Notes under the pieces: model-generated | What the model was told of the DNA's origin: nothing | Seen by the model: only the letters and a program-made list of their open reading frames with translations | The model's database searches: none | In this document: one piece after another, positions 46,314 through 56,761 of the stretch | How the letters are laid out: every line of letters starts with the position of its first letter | Numbering within the stretch: position 1 is the stretch's first letter | NCBI GenBank assembly: GCA_019828545.1 | Contig: JACVRA010000159.1 | Coordinates: forward strand, 62,001-126,000 | Direction of reading: 5' to 3' | Origin: Paracamarosporium sp. OC-R06-R3 | Lineage: Eukaryota > Ascomycota > Dothideomycetes > Pleosporales > Didymosphaeriaceae | DNA length: 64,000 nucleotides | Made by a program: the position numbers and the translations under genes

Positions 46314-47365
46314 ATGGTCGATTTGGCTGGGTGCTTTTTCGTGTGGTGTACGTAGCGTGTATTGGACTTGCTAGGTTTGTATGAGGCTAGAGGCTGAGAA
46401 GGGGTTGAGGGGGGTGGGAGGTGATGGGGTAAAATGGATGGGATAAGTGAAGTGGAGTGAAATAGATAGGATGGGAGAGAGGGAGAAGAATGTTTGCCTT
46501 GCCTTGCCTTTCTGGCTGGTTGAATAGCTAGCGGTACTCCGACGGTACGCTGTGTAATCTTGTGTTGACTCGACGTCAATCTCGATATCAAAACGCCCGT
46601 ATAATACGGTAGGATGAGGAGCGTATAGTACAATAGATAAACAAACAAACAAACGTATGAGCAACGTCTACAATGTCAACGAGGGGGTGGTATATTTATC
46701 TATCTATCCATCAGGTCAAAATGATGTCAATGTCGAAGGGGTCGGTGTGGCATGGTAAAATAGATGAGCGATTGAATGAGGGATATCTATAGCGTTAGGC
46801 AAAGTAGGTTATCTATGTCTCCGCTCAATATAATCGCACCGCATAAGAAGCCTTGATACACACCGTCCAGTACCAGTTCCAGCTCCACCTCTTCACTTTA
46901 TACCCAGACTCAGCCCACCACACCCTCGTCAAATAAATCCAGATACGTATACCACAAAAGACAACTTCCTTACTTTTACCCGTGTACTAGATAGACGATG
47001 GAAACTGAGTAAGTGCGTGTAGCACGTCTACTCACACCCATTCCCAGTCTCAAAGCTAATTTGTAGGTTATGAGAGGTAGGCGAAGGCAGGCTGCATCCC
47101 CCTACCTTCGTGCGTGTCATCGCGAGTTGGGGAATGTGGGTGTGGGTGTATATACTTTGTGCTGATGGTAAAGTAGGTATAGTGGTGTGGAGGGGAGGGT
47201 GTTGGAGTAGTTGCAGGGTTGGGAGATTGGGAGACTAGGGGGAGGTGAGGGCATGAGGCGAGGCGCGGGGATATGAAGGAGATGGGGTTGCTGTGTGGGT
47301 TTTTTAGTAGTGAGGGAATGGGTGGTGGTCGGAGGGGATGAGGGGATGAGGGGGGTTAGTATCAG

Positions 47366-47405
47366 AAGGGAGTATTGAGAAGGGAGTATTGAGAAGGGAG
47401 ATTGG
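47366..47405 (+). repeat. Short tandem repeat, 14-bp unit, about three copies
   Basis: Unit agaagggagtattg repeated head to tail. Confidence 0.6.
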
Positions 47406-47816
47406 GGTGGGCATGCTGCGTGCCAGGGGTTCTAGCTACGAGCCACTGTACGGGAGAGTCGACATCGTATATAGATATACGGCTTTTCTGTTCGGGTTGA
47501 TCTTGCATTTGTATGTCAGGTGCTGGAAGCGGTTCATATGGGTTTTGGACAATAGAGAAAAAGGATGTTGCAGCTCTGTAGCGGGTACAAGGGGTAAATT
47601 AGTAAGATGTGTGTCTCGGATTTGAAAGAATGTATTAAGCCAAAGAAAAGGGTTGATCAGAAAAAAGACGCTGCTCGCATTTCTTCATTGTGCGTATCAA
47701 CCTATGAAGTGGTTGTTTCCCTCAGACGTACACATAATCCACAACCTACAACCTCTCCAAGGTCCTTCGAATACGAGAGTCTGCGCAAGCTAATGGCTCC
47801 ATATTTCATCCATCCA

Positions 47817-49566
47817 TCACTCAGACGACGCCTCAGCACCGTTTCCAACAGGCACATCCACCCCCCTCTTCACATCCTCAACATCAAACCGCGCCAACAA
47901 TCCAACATCCCAACCCTGAAACTTCCTCGCACTCGCCGGAAGCACGTTCTGGCTCTCCTCCAGCACGCCACCCAACTCCCTAAACAGCTCTTCCGGAAAA
48001 CTCACTTCCTCCTCGTCCGCCTTTTCCAGCTCGCCCGGCCTCGGCGGCGCCCACATCTGCCTCTTCCAAAACACCTTCATCGCGCGCGTCGGCCCGCGGT
48101 TGCCGATGGACGAAGAGAAGAACAGGTCTGGGGTGAAGACCCACAGGAGGAGCGAGGACACCGGGTCCATCTGCGAGGCGGAAGAGGAAGGGATGTCAGG
48201 ATGGACGTGGAACTTGCGGATGTTTTGATTTTCTATGAGGAAAAGGAGACGGGCTGAGATCCATTTCTGGGGTGCGAATGAGGTGGGCGAAGAGGTGGCT
48301 GGGGATGATGCGATAGGAGAGGGGATGGAGACGCCAATGCACCATTTCCAGATGCGGTGACCTTCGGAGGCGGAATCTGGAGTGCCTAGGATGTGCTTGC
48401 AGTGTGCGCAGAGGAGTGAGGCGTCTGAGATCTGGTTATCGGGTCAGCGTTTATGCACGTGAGATGGGACAAAGATGGTAGGATGACAAAGTGTATTGTA
48501 TGTGGATTTGAATGTAGCCTGCCCTTATCCCGCCATTACTAAGGGCCTTTGGGTAATAGCAGTGAAACGACCAGGCCGCTCCCTTACAGCACCAGCAGGC
48601 CCATCATCCAGAGGAGAGGATCTGAAGATGTGCAAGTAAAGTGTGTGGAGCCTATCATTCTAGGGCATTTGTATCGACGAAATTGCCATGGAAAGGCTAA
48701 AACCGCCTTCTTGATGCCCACCAAGCCACAGTCGTGGCCTACGAAAGATGTATGAGAGAGCGTCATTGACCTACCTCAATTGCTTTGCAATCTTGATCCT
48801 TGAGTAGGAAGCTTGCCAAGTCTACAAAGCCTACGCCCTGTATGGCTTGCAGCCTGTTACCGGCAGCGTAGCCTTTCTTCCCAATTGCCTCCTCGTTTGT
48901 GTGGTCGTGCAGGTGGTGCTCGTCTGGCTTGTGGCAATGCCAGAAGTCCATCATCTCTGCCCAATTCTCGTTGGGCAGATCTCTCCACTTTTGCACTACG
49001 TCTGCCGCGACGATAACTTCTGCGCAGCTCTTGCAATGGATAGTCACATCCTTCGCATCGTTTAGTGACGCGCCATCCCACGGCACAAGATTCGCCTTGC
49101 GTTCTTCCGACAACAGCTCTCCAAGCATGTTTGAGCCCTCCTTCTCTTCGATCTGCAATCGCAGAGTCAGGTCCTTACTCGGAGGGCTGCCTGGTAGTGA
49201 GAGCGCTGCGTCGCCCTTTCCTTGGACCTGTATGGGAAGTCGAATCGTAGCTGACACGCCCTCGTGAGTGACGGTAATGGCACAACCATCGCTGGCCAGC
49301 GTCGCTTTCGTCTCGCGCGTATGCACACTGCGTAGTGAAGCGAACAGGGTGACCGTCCGAATATGCAGAAGAAGCTCTGCGTAGAGCGTAATCATAGATT
49401 CGTTCATTGCAAGACGCTGCTCGGGCTCTTGCGTGTTCTGCAGCAGGTTTGGAGACGCTATGGACGTAGGCGATGCGCTGGGCTTGGGGGTTGTTGCTAT
49501 CCTGACGGTCTCTTCTGGAAGCCCGAGCGCTTCATATGCGGACGCGGGGAGACTGGACGTCGGCAT
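47817..49566 (-). CDS. UBE3D/HECT_2-type E3 ubiquitin ligase (E2-binding protein)
   Basis: Two exons, complement(47817..48431, 48775..49566), give 468 aa. The start is the ATG at 49566 (five upstream codons are open only from TTG). The protein matches the HECT_2 (UBE3D) family: a variable N-terminal beta domain, CKSCAEVIV, ENWAEMMDFWHCHKPDEHHL with the conserved Cys/His pair, GKKGYAAGNRLQAIQGVGFV, CAHCKHILG, then KFHVHPDIPSSSASQMDPV, LLLWVFTPDLFFSSS and AMKVFWKRQMW. UBE3D homologues bind a cyclin-B-type E2 and can form a thioester. The single intron is 343 nt, about seven times the local norm, yet its phase-0 ends (GAG|GTAGGT and CCAG|ATC) restore a perfect family alignment. It shares a 331-nt promoter with the sterol dehydrogenase gene. 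Confidence 0.88.
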
Positions 49567-49897
49567 GTTGCGGTCGCGCAAGCCATTCTGTTGCTTTGGG
49601 TGGTGGGGAGGTTACAGTGAGCGAGAGCTGTCAAGCTAGGGCGAGATATTACTGCCGAGGAATCACCGTGCTCCTACCCACACATGCAAGACTGCTATAC
49701 CTCTTGCCTCAAGAGCCTTTTACGTCAGTTTCTCACTCTCATGGTAAAAGCCATGTCCAGATTCGTATTGGCGGAACATTGCTGGAAATGCCCAGCTGCC
49801 CAGACCCTGGCTCGTTTACGGGCCATAGCTCAAAATTGCGGGAACCCCCCAATCCTCCGCAACCACAACAATAACCCAATTGATCCCTAATACCATC
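49567..49897. promoter_or_regulatory. Divergent promoter, HECT_2 / Erg26-like
   Basis: 331 nt between the two start codons, with a CA-rich leader (aaccacaacaataaccc) directly before the sterol dehydrogenase ATG. Confidence 0.5.
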
Positions 49898-51013
49898 ATG
49901 ACCGCCCGTAATCCTGCCCCCTCCCTCGGTCACGTCCTAGTTATCGGCGGCTGCGGCTTCCTTGGCTCACACATCGTCTCCCTCATCGTGAAGCGCCACC
50001 CCTCCACGCGTATCTCCGTGCTCGACCTCCGCACCACCTCAAACCGCCATGCCTCTTCACAAGTCTCGTACCACGACGGTGATATTACCGACCTCGCCGC
50101 CCTGAAGAAGATATTCGAAGAACTGAAGCCTGAATCCATAATCCACACAGCATCCCCGCACTTCCACTTGCCACCGGCCGTACACGACAAAGTGAACGTT
50201 GAGGGGACAAAGAACCTGTTGAAAGCAGCGCAAGACACGGGTGTAAAGGCCTTCGTATACACCAGCTCTGCGAGCGTGGTCTTGGGTCCAGCGACGGAAC
50301 TCGTAAACGCAACCGAGGAGTGGCCCCTGGTAACTGGGGATGAACAGCCAGTTCACTACACGTCGACCAAGGCGTACGCCGAAATCGCCGTCCTCGAAGC
50401 GAACCGCCAACCGTCCAACTTCCTGACATGCGCAATTAGACCGGCGGGTATTTTCGGAGAAGGTGACGTCCAGGTCCTACCTCCCATTATTGGCGCGTAC
50501 CACCACCGCCAGACAAAGTTCCAGGTCGGCGCCAACGAGAACCTATTCGACTTCACGTACGTCGAGAACGTAGCCTTCGGACATCTCCTCGCCGTCCAAG
50601 CGCTGCTGCACACGCACAAGATCATCCCCACCATCCCCCTGGACACAGAGCGGGTGGACGGCGAAGCCTTCTTCATAACGAACGGGCAGCCGGTGTACTT
50701 CTGGGACTTTGCGCGCGCGATATGGCACGAGGCCGGCGACCGGTTACCCTTGAGCAAAGTATGGAAGCTGGACCGGGATTTTGCAATGGGGGTGGGCGGA
50801 TTGCTTGAATGGGTGTTTTGGGCCATTGGCCGCAAACCGAATCTTACGCGGCAGCAAGTGCAGTATAGCACGTTGGCTAAATATCATAACATTGATAAGG
50901 CGAAGCGGAGATTGGGGTACTATCCGCTTGTGGATCTGGATGAGGGGGTAAGAAGAGGCGTCAGGCATCATCTTGAGAACGAGGCGAAGCAGGCGCAGAA
51001 GAAAGATCAATGA
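49898..51013 (+). CDS. erg26: Sterol-4-alpha-carboxylate 3-dehydrogenase (Erg26-like)
   Basis: Single exon, 371 aa, from the ATG at 49898 (six earlier codons are open only from TTG). It is an NAD(P)-dependent short-chain dehydrogenase of the 3-beta-HSD type. The Rossmann glycine motif is VIGGCGFLGSH (residues about 15-25), DLR follows strand 2, and DITDLAALKKIF and HTASPHFH are family segments. The catalytic triad is suggested by YTSSAS and by Tyr-x-x-x-Lys in HYTSTKAYAE. IRPAGIFGEGD and DFTYVENVAFGHLLA are typical of C-3 sterol dehydrogenases. In ergosterol synthesis Erg26 oxidatively decarboxylates the C4-carboxy sterol at the ER within the C4-demethylation complex. A paralogous 3-beta-HSD with another substrate is possible. 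Confidence 0.85.
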   Translation: MTARNPAPSLGHVLVIGGCGFLGSHIVSLIVKRHPSTRISVLDLRTTSNRHASSQVSYHDGDITDLAALKKIFEELKPESIIHTASPHFHLPPAVHDKVNVEGTKNLLKAAQDTGVKAFVYTSSASVVLGPATELVNATEEWPLVTGDEQPVHYTSTKAYAEIAVLEANRQPSNFLTCAIRPAGIFGEGDVQVLPPIIGAYHHRQTKFQVGANENLFDFTYVENVAFGHLLAVQALLHTHKIIPTIPLDTERVDGEAFFITNGQPVYFWDFARAIWHEAGDRLPLSKVWKLDRDFAMGVGGLLEWVFWAIGRKPNLTRQQVQYSTLAKYHNIDKAKRRLGYYPLVDLDEGVRRGVRHHLENEAKQAQKKDQ

Positions 51014-51525
51014 GTTAAGTAGGGACGAGACTGGTGTGTTGTCCACTTCTTCAGCTGAAAAGGCTATTAGGAGTGTGTTACAGTACATCGTGAAGTAATG
51101 CGTGGAAGAGATGTAAGTCACGAGATGAACGGCAAACATGGAGAACACGAGGACATCATAGCTATATTCTAGTCCTCTATTTTAAAAAATTGTAAGTATT
51201 GTAATCAAGGTGCTTATCCGCCATGCATGCCATGTGTTTGGGAAACCATAATGCTACGCCGTGCTAATGGATGCACCTTCCCTTTGAACACCTTTCAAAA
51301 CTTCGCATTAGAAGCCCGTAAAACGCCACCCAATAGTTCTGATGCGTGGACCCAATTGATAGGGGCCGGGGTATTAACTCTCAATCTAGCATTGACGTGA
51401 AGGCCGTATCATCGTAAGCCCGCCCTAAGGCAATAGAAGAAGCGCAGTGCGCAGAACTAGAAGAAATTCCTACAACCATCAATGCCTTGTTAGCAACTAA
51501 AACATCGCCATGGATATAATACGAC
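51014..51525. other. Convergent 3' spacer
   Basis: 512 nt, AT-rich, between the stops of the sterol dehydrogenase and tandem-UBC genes. No further feature is seen. Confidence 0.5.
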
Positions 51526-53000
51526 TTACTCAGCACTATCCTGTGCCGACCGTCGCAAATGTCGATTGTACACCTTCCTCTCGTCAGGACTACCCCAGAA
51601 TAGCTTCGCGGCCTCGAGATTGACCAGAGTACGTGGATCGTAAGCGGGTGATTCCTCTTCGATAGCTTCGATGATAGCCTCGATATGCGACCGCATGTCG
51701 TCTTTCCTGACAGCGTTGTAACACAGCACACCATCCGGAGAGACTCGGTGGTGGAAGATAGGCGTATCGAATTTGACGCGAGGCAGTACATCCGGAAACT
51801 TGGGACTGAGATAGATCATGATGCGAAACATGCCTCCATCGAGATTCGTCATGGGTCGACCGAAGAATACCAGGCGCCAGACGAAAGGGTTCTTATCTAC
51901 CAAGTCCAGATCGAGCGTTACCGCGTCATTCTTCTTATAGTTCTCGACAATCTGCTCAAACTGTCGCTGCAGGTTGCTTGCTATGCCTATCTCTTCGTGA
52001 ACAGCGTTCATGCCATCGGCAGCCCAGCTTAGTGTCTCTTCGTTCAATTTGGCTAGAATAACCTTGAGGCGTTCCTTGAGTTTTGGGTACTGAAAGGTGC
52101 CCTCCATGGTATTTCCTGGACCTTCAAATGGCATCTTTTCGAACCGCTCGCCCTCTTTGTGTTTCTTCATTTCGGCCTCGATGCTAGCGAGGTACGATTC
52201 GTAGTACCAGAGGAATCGACGCTTGCAGAGATCCTTGAACGGCTCGAATGGTGCTTCGCCGGCGCCCGATCGATAGTCCTCTTCTGCATTGTACACAGTC
52301 ACTTGAGATGGCTTTCCTCGCTTGATGTCGAGGTAGTCTTCCAGCCGCTCGATCACAGAGATGCGCAAGGTCTCATGTCGAATCTTGGCTACGTATGCAG
52401 CCTGGTTCTTCTGATCGTAGTCGGACTTGGCGTCTTCGAAGCCGGGCTCATTCTCGTACGGGTTTGAGGACATCAGACTCTGTATGGAGATCAAGATGGA
52501 CTCCAAGCCCTGCGCGGAAGACCACTCCTCGCCGCGCTCGCCTCGCCATGTGCTGCATTGCAATTAGCCGATTTGATAGCTGAGCGCAAGTTCTCCACGC
52601 ACCCAAGAATTGACAAGCAGACCTTGCCTCCAGCGTAGATGTTCGGATTGAACCTAGTATGTCCGCCATTGGTTGTAATGCACTGGACGGCGGGGGCTTT
52701 CGTAGGGTACTCTTTTGTGAACTTCGCGGTGAACTCGAAGAATCCGAATTCGTAAGGCGTGTCTGGGGGTCCTATGATCAGGGCACGCACATGCCGAACG
52801 TCGATGTCACGGCAGGCAACCGCAAGAGCTGGCATACGTTAGCAGCTGGCGTAATCCTCAGGCAACAGTTATTAAGTACTTACACAGATCTGAACCCCGC
52901 TGTACCTCGCTCAGTTCCTGTGTGTCGTCAGCTTATACGGGTTTCATACGCGCAGCGAGACACGTACGCGTGTTATACGCAGGATCGATTGGTTCGACAT
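51526..53000 (-). CDS. UBE2Z-like ubiquitin-conjugating protein with two UBC domains
   Basis: Four exons, complement(51526..52552, 52603..52828, 52884..52917, 52968..53000), give 439 aa; three introns of 50-55 nt close in phase. The first domain (about residues 1-160) has the E2 signature: ITRELSEVQ helix, ALIIGPPDTPYEFGFFEFTAKF, PTKAPAVQCITT, the HPN-like FNPNIY and the active-site Cys in GGKVCLSILGTW, then WSSAQGLESILISIQSLM. This is closest to UBE2Z (USE1). A second UBC-fold domain (about 270-430) reads VWRLVFFGRPMTNLDGGMFR, SPKFPDVLPRVKF, FHHRVSPDGVLCYNAV and IEAIIEAIEEESPAYDPRTL, again with a cysteine in register. It is divergent from the Trs23 gene. Confidence 0.88.
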
Positions 53001-53460
53001 GGTGTATGGGCCTCTGGAGGCCAAACGCAGGGAGAGCAAGAGCAGGCGCGAGCGGGCCGTTGTGTTAATTAAAGGTCTATGCTGGTGTTAGCTCAATGAG
53101 CAGTGAATGAGTAACAACTGGGACGGTGGCGGGTGTTCGAAGTAGATCAGAGGCCGCCGCCGTCTGGTGATTGCGGGAGTGTGGAGCCTGGTGAAGCAGC
53201 GCCAGCTCGCGACGTCGGTGGGGCAGAACGCGGGCGGTCGGTCTGACCCCTGCCACTTACCTGGTAGGGCTCAACACCAAGGGGCCGTGCCCAGCTTGCG
53301 CAAACACCACCGCGTTCAGAGTGACAAAGGTCTATCTTGGACGGATTGAAGCGCTTTCTGAGGCTGACCATAAAAACTTGAGGCACGATCTCAGCAAACT
53401 TCCATAGAGGGTGCTTGTAAGCGGACAAGACGCGGGGGTGCGGCGCTTCCGGGCCTTACG
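53001..53460. promoter_or_regulatory. Divergent promoter, tandem-UBC gene / Trs23
   Basis: 460 nt between the two starts, with several short frames on both strands but no conserved content. Confidence 0.5.
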
Positions 53461-54059
53461 ATGTGAGTTGTGGCCGCATGCGCCTGCCTTGTGCCATACT
53501 CGTCGTAACATAATGCTGAGTTCTGTAGGGTCGTCTTCGCGCTTTTCATAATCAGCAAGGCTGGCGGTCTGATCTATAACCGCGAATTCCACAGCGGCAT
53601 GCAAAAGCTGAGCAGCAACGATCTCCTCATGCTCGCAGGCTCGTTCCACGGGTACGCCCTCTTCCCCATTTGCCCTTTTCCGCACGCTTCACGCAGGCTG
53701 ATCGAACACTCAGTATGCACGCCATTACCAAGCAGCTCTGCCCAAATCCACCCATACCTCCGGCCCCCGCCTCCGCGCCCGCCGCAAACCTCGCTCCCTC
53801 CCCCTTCACCCACCGAGCAACAGGTCTCGAAGTCCTCGAAACCTCGCAATTCCGCATGCAGTGCTTCCAGACCCTTACCGGGATCAAGTTCCTCCTGTTT
53901 ACCGAACCACAACAGCCCAATATCGATACTATGATGAAAAAGATATATGAGTTGTATGCAGACTTTGTGATGAAGAACCCATTCTATACGGTAGAGATGC
54001 CGATAAGGTGCGAAAAATTCGATCGGGGTCTGGATGGATTTGTGAAATTGAGAGGCTGA
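53461..54059 (+). CDS. trs23: TRAPP complex subunit Trs23/TRAPPC4 (sybindin family)
   Basis: Three coding exons, 53461..53462, 53529..53651 and 53714..54059, give 156 aa. The start codon is split: AT ends exon 1 before a GTGAGT donor, and exon 2 begins G-GTC-GTC. The resulting MVVFALFIISKAGGLIYNRE is the canonical sybindin beginning, followed by LSSNDLLMLAGSFHGMHAIT. A Pro/Ala-rich insertion (PNPPIPPAPASAPAANLAP) precedes GLEVLETSQFRMQCFQTLTG, IKFLLFTEP and IYELYADFVMKNPFYTVEMP. The longin-like fold is part of the TRAPP Rab-GEF that tethers ER-to-Golgi vesicles. Introns are 66 and 62 nt. It converges with the Rpn10 gene. Confidence 0.9.
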
Positions 54060-54487
54060 AGAGGGGATGGGATTGGGAATGATATCATCTGAGGTTCAGG
54101 GCTTGAACATTGTCAACACCAATGGGTCCTCCCGGTTGAAGTAGGGCCAGGGCCGGGAGAAGATACATGCACAGCATGTATGCCAGATGTGGGCACTTCG
54201 AGCTGCGGAGGTTCAGCGCTAGGGCGAAGCATCTGTAAGGCGAACACAGAGTGTAGCCCACATAAAGGCGATAGGTTGATCAGAGACCTCAATAGGCTTT
54301 CATGCATATTCTATACAAGAGGGACGGTATCATAAGCTCTTTCTCGAACGTCTAGCTGCCGAAACAATTCAATGTTCAGCTGAGTCCGATATGGAACGCC
54401 GTGAATCACATCTACGTAGAGATGCGCCAGCATGAGTATTCTACCCTTGAACGCCTCAGATGCTCGTTATCCGTCATCGTCTAGAGC
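54060..54487. other. Convergent 3' spacer
   Basis: 428 nt between the Trs23 and Rpn10 stops; nothing else is seen. Confidence 0.5.
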
Positions 54488-55530
54488 TCAAGCCGTGTCC
54501 ATCTTATCTGAATCGTCCTTCTTGTCCTTGCTTCCGCTTCCGCTTGGCTGACCCTGATCGTCCAACAAGGGTTGCTTCTCATCACCTTCAGCCACCGGCT
54601 CGAGCTCGGACTTTCCTTCTGAAGCCTCTTTGGCCTTCTTCTCCTTCTCTTGTCGTGCTTTCTCCTCCTCGTAACTCATCCTCAACGCCAATGCAAGCTC
54701 GGGATCCACAGACGGGTCAACTCCGAATTCGAATGAGTTACCGCCGGCATCGCCGCCTTCGCCGCCTGCGTTGCTTGCGCCTGCACCTCCAGAGCTAGCG
54801 TCTCCACCGAGTATAGGTGTCGTGATGAGGGAGTCGCTGAGTAGATTGGAGCTGGGTTGGATGACTGCAAGGTGTGATCCCTCTGAGCTCTGGCATGCCT
54901 CGCTGAATTTCTCCAGTTTCCTGGTTGTCTCCTCTCCAAGTTCACCGAATGCGATGATGTCGACGCTTATGCCGTTCTTCTTCATGCGCTTTGACAACTT
55001 CACGAGATCTTTCTCCTCTTCCTCGATCGGACTGCATGTGAAGACGACTATTCGCTGCTTCTGAGACTTGTTCTGACGATGTTTAAGCGCCAACTGTAAC
55101 ACCGTCAGTATCACGTTGGGCGAAGCAGATACTCGAATGACGTACTGCGGCAACGTTGATGCCAGTTGAGAAGTGCGAGGTTCCCTTTATTTTTGTCCTG
55201 TGCAAGCCATCGAGGATCTTGCCGATGTCGGTAGTGAGAGTGGTAAGGATTTCGGGTGTGTTGCCCCCCATGCTCATGAGGCCGACCGACGACTCTGGGT
55301 TTGCCCCAGTCTTTGCGGAGAATATGAGGTTTACGGCATCGGCTTGCGCTTCCCATCGCGATGGTCTAGTAACGTGTCAGCATCCGGAAGCTGTATCGGC
55401 AATAGCACGTTACGTACACATAATCGCCGTTTCGACTCGCCTCGCTGTTGTCAACGCTGCGAATGGTTAGCGAGAGACCGCTGGCGATGTAACCGTGGAC
55501 TAACATTATCATAGAAGCCTCCAACACCAT
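54488..55530 (-). CDS. rpn10: 26S proteasome regulatory subunit Rpn10
   Basis: Four exons, complement(54488..55093, 55146..55365, 55418..55456, 55505..55530), give 296 aa; three introns of 48-52 nt close in phase. The N-terminus, once spliced, reads MVLEASMIIVDNSEASRNGD, the conserved Rpn10 start with the metal-site-like DNSE of the VWA domain. RWEAQADAVNLIF, SVGLMSMGG, ILTTLTTDIGKILDGLH and LALKHRQNKSQKQRIVVFT complete the VWA (about residues 1-190). A Gly/Ala linker follows, then one ubiquitin-interacting motif, DPELALALRMSYEEEKARQ (about 224-242). The acidic tail ends in DKMDTA. It captures polyubiquitinated substrates at the proteasome lid-base interface. Confidence 0.95.
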
Positions 55531-56123
55531 GATGAAGGTTTTGCTGGTCCAGTTGCGGGGTAGAGAGCGGCGGGGTAGGTTGTGGTTGCGAGGTGGTGAC
55601 TGTTGCCGACGTTGAAGCTACCCAAGCTCACAGGCCGCAGGCCGGGGATTATATTAGTCACGTGCGCCCTGCAGAGCCCAGAGCCACCGGACTGGACAGA
55701 GCTCTTGAACTTGAGATGACAGTCGTGATAATCCTGATGAGGCTTTGAAGAGATTCAAGCTTGTTATTTAAGGATGCGATGCGCTGTCTGAGAGAGGAAA
55801 GCGTCTTTTCGCAGCAGTTATTTGAAATGTGTTTCTTTGGAAAGGTGACTTAGCAGTCGTGTTGAACCAGCCAGGATCACAGGGTCTCGCGTCATGCCCA
55901 GCCGCTATGGGTTGCCCCGTGCGGCGGCCGCACCTCGAATCTCCACCAGTACACAATGCACTTCCTTTTGTTTGCACCGACACCAGTCGATTGAGACGTC
56001 GCATAACCACACGCTAGAAGCCATTGCGTCTATCGAAACCTCCAATTTTCCCTACCAGGCCGCGCAACGATTGGTGCTGGTGCTTCAATTCGTCATCACA
56101 ACAGTAAACAAACATCAATAAAC
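55531..56123. promoter_or_regulatory. Divergent promoter, Rpn10 / Nbl1-like
   Basis: 593 nt between divergent starts. The sequence 'tgtggttgcgaggtggtg' (55572-55589) contains GTGG-type steps but no clear proteasome control element. An A-rich leader (acaaacatcaataaac) precedes the downstream ATG. Confidence 0.45.
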
Positions 56124-56761
56124 ATGTCGCAACTCACTCCTGAAGAGAAAGCTGCCATCAGAGCTAACTTGGAGCTTGAGCGTAAGCGCGGTGGAGAGCC
56201 CTTTCTTTGCTTTTGCTAATCACAACAACAGTCAAGGCGCGAGGGGAAAAGCTCATTGCCATGTGCGAAGCTCAAGTCGCCAGTCTTAGATCTCGTCTAG
56301 AACGACGCGTCAATCGCATACCCAACAGCAAACGCAACATGAGCCTCGTCGAGCTCCTCGACCCATCTGCCAATGCGCCAGCTAAGATCGTCAAATCCTC
56401 CCCAGCCAAGAAAGAAGTCTTGCCAGCCCCCGTTCTTTCGCCCGTACCTGTTCGCACTGCAATTCAGCCAGCCGCACGTAAGACGAGAGCGGCACCAGCA
56501 AAAGCTGCATCTAAGCCTGCACCAAAAGCCACTGCTCGTGGAAAGAAACGTCCGTCTGATGATGGCGACAAAGAGAATGAGGAGCTCAGCGTTCCCAAAA
56601 AGCGCGTCAAGGCCGCAACAAAACCAACATCATCTGCGTCCGCACCAGCATCACGCAGCACTCGAGCCGCCTCTAGGAAGGTCGCCCCTTCAGCGAACCA
56701 TGTCCTTTCTCCCAAACCGACCAATAGTCGGCCTTCCACCCGTACACGTCGTGCACGTTGA
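56124..56761 (+). CDS. Borealin/Nbl1-like chromosomal passenger complex subunit
   Basis: Two exons, 56124..56181 and 56232..56761, give 195 aa; the 50-nt intron joins in phase. The N-terminal about 70 residues match the Nbl1/Borealin N-terminal domain: LTPEEKAAIRANLELELKAR, EKLIAMCEAQVASLRSRLER, RRVNRIPNSKRNMSLVELL. This helix forms the three-helix bundle with survivin (Bir1) and INCENP (Sli15) that places Aurora B on centromeres. The rest is a disordered, basic, Ala/Pro/Lys/Ser-rich tail with AT-hook-like or NLS-like patches (ARGKKRPSDDGDKENEE, PKKRVKAATKP), longer than the yeast Nbl1. Nuclear, mitotic function inferred from the domain. Confidence 0.82.

Larger units (their letters stand above)
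45646..47816. other. Gene-poor convergent spacer with simple repeats
   Basis: 2.2 kb between the stops of the F-box-like and HECT_2 genes. It includes a tctac/tctag microsatellite (45,951-45,978), an imperfect direct duplication of about 100 bp (46,083-46,193 and 46,217-46,313), an AAAC repeat near 46,640, and three copies of agaagggagtattg (about 47,366-47,405). No coding frame is convincing. Confidence 0.5.
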
